Part shown: positions 12,247-13,175 of the stretch, in pieces
Layout: the number at the start of each line of letters is the position of its first letter
How positions within the stretch are numbered: the first letter of the stretch is position 1
Source of the DNA: JBCBRD01 sp039819785
GTDB lineage: Bacteria; Pseudomonadota; Alphaproteobacteria; Rhizobiales; Hyphomicrobiaceae
Reading direction: 5' to 3'
DNA: 13,175 bases
NCBI GenBank assembly: GCA_039819785.1
Contig: JBCBRH010000060.1
Span: 1 to 13,175, forward strand
Position numbers and translations under genes: made by a program
Notes under the pieces: model-generated
What the model saw: the letters and a program-made list of their open reading frames with translations, nothing else
Database searches by the model: none
What the model was told of the DNA's origin: nothing

Positions 12247-13152
12247 GGAGCGCTCCAGTGACAGTGCTAACCGATAGACTCGGTTTTTCGGCAAATTCAT
12301 CTCATCCATAACCAATCGTGTGGCGTCTCTCACGGTGTGGTCACGGAGCGCATGCTGCAGCCTCGCCAAAATCTGGTCATCGCTCACCTCTGCCTCTTCG
12401 CCCGGCGGACCCACGACGATGACACACTCGCCACGCACATCACGGGCATCGAATGTCTGGGCAAGCTTTGCCAGACTGCCGCGCACGACCTCTTCATATT
12501 GCTTGGTGAGTTCACGGACCACCGCGGCATCGCGCGGCCCAAGGACGTGGGCCAGATCGTGCAGGCTGGCTTTGACCCGGCTTGGCGCTTCGTAAAATAC
12601 GAGCGTGGCATCAAGGGTAGAGACCTGTGCGGCGCGCTTTATCCGTGCTGCGGACTTGTTGGGAAGAAAGCCCAGGAAGCAGAATGCATCCGATGGCAGG
12701 CCCGAACTGGTCAGTGCCGGCATAACCGCAGTGGGGCCCGGCAGGCTTATGACCGGATATCCAGCTTCCAGGACGTCGCGCACCAGTTTGTACCCTGGGT
12801 CAGAAATCAGGGGCGTGCCAGCATCGCTGATCAGGGCGACGGCCTGACCATCCTTGATCAGACCTAGGATAATCTCGCGTTGTTCAGGTGAGGAATGGTC
12901 GTGATAGGGGCGGACGCGCGTGCCAATTCTGTAGTGCTGCAGAAGCCGGGCGCTGTGCCGGGTGTCTTCGGCGCATATCTGATCGGCCTGAAGCAGGACG
13001 GATAATGCCCTTAGCGTGATGTCAGACAAATTGCCGATTGGTGTTGCGACGAGGTAAAGCCCCGGTTCCAAACCGCGTGCCCGCAAGACTTCGAGCTGCG
13101 CTGAGATGGCCTCCGTCATTTTGGCCTGAATGTCAGCCCCTATTGTCGCCAC
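12244..13152 (-). CDS. rsmI: 16S rRNA (cytidine(1402)-2'-O)-methyltransferase
   Basis: A 302-residue tetrapyrrole-methylase-fold enzyme that uses S-adenosylmethionine to methylate the ribose of C1402 in the decoding centre of 16S rRNA. The motifs are LYLVATPIGNLSDITLRAL (residues about 32-50), CAEDTRHSARLL, ALISDAGTPLISDPGYKLV, VISLPGPTAVMPALTSSGLP, FLGFLP and VRELTKQYEEVVRG, followed by the family C-terminal helical region. GTG 13152 is the start, with AAGGGA 9 bases upstream; ATG at about 13119 is a shorter alternative. The stop TAG is the first triplet of the inverted repeat element. It leads the minus-strand run rsmI-yraN-gshB; only 23 bp upstream are visible, so its promoter lies beyond the window. 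Confidence 0.96.
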   Translation of the reverse strand: MATIGADIQAKMTEAISAQLEVLRARGLEPGLYLVATPIGNLSDITLRALSVLLQADQICAEDTRHSARLLQHYRIGTRVRPYHDHSSPEQREIILGLIKDGQAVALISDAGTPLISDPGYKLVRDVLEAGYPVISLPGPTAVMPALTSSGLPSDAFCFLGFLPNKSAARIKRAAQVSTLDATLVFYEAPSRVKASLHDLAHVLGPRDAAVVRELTKQYEEVVRGSLAKLAQTFDARDVRGECVIVVGPPGEEAEVSDDQILARLQHALRDHTVRDATRLVMDEMNLPKNRVYRLALSLERS

Positions 13153-13175
13153 GAAGCTTTATCCCTTGATCTCAA

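Overview
The window looks like a chromosomal segment of an alphaproteobacterium, most likely Hyphomicrobiales-like. The reasons are the dsbB type, the neighbourhood rsmI-yraN-gshB, the small exported DUF1287 proteins, moderate-to-high G+C, and a repeat with an AGAGCATGTTC-type palindrome that I associate from memory with rhizobial-type genomes. No transposase, phage gene, tRNA, rRNA or CRISPR array was seen.

Layout. Left (1-1883, + strand): the C-terminal part of the heme chaperone hemW, then a YqaA/DedA-like membrane protein and the disulfide oxidase dsbB. Next comes a long stretch with no recognisable gene (1884-3047). It starts with a weak terminator and a good sigma70-type promoter, and continues through a series of hairpins, a possible 50-residue ORF and G+T-rich sequence. 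It ends at a small unknown protein gene with a strong ribosome binding site (3048-3272).

Centre-left (3361-5652): two minus-strand nucleic-acid genes, an HNH endonuclease and an AlkA-like 3-methyladenine glycosylase. The latter is divergent, by only 27 bp, from the tRNA-modifying GluQRS. Centre (5814-9405, + strand): two DUF1287 paralogues, one membrane-anchored with a long linker and one secreted, then a basic single-span membrane protein of unknown function. These look like a cell-envelope group.

Right (9453-13152, all minus strand): an AEC-family permease, glutathione synthase gshB, the YraN nuclease-fold protein and the 16S rRNA methyltransferase rsmI. rsmI, yraN and gshB form a familiar housekeeping run.

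Two nearly identical 103-bp inverted copies of a double-palindrome repeat lie at 7461-7563 and 12144-12246. Each begins exactly at, and supplies, the TAG stop codon of the preceding gene (the first DUF1287 gene and rsmI). The most unusual items are this repeat arrangement, the structured gene-poor region at about 2.0-3.0 kb, the unequal pair of DUF1287 proteins, and a GluQRS with altered zinc-ligand positions.
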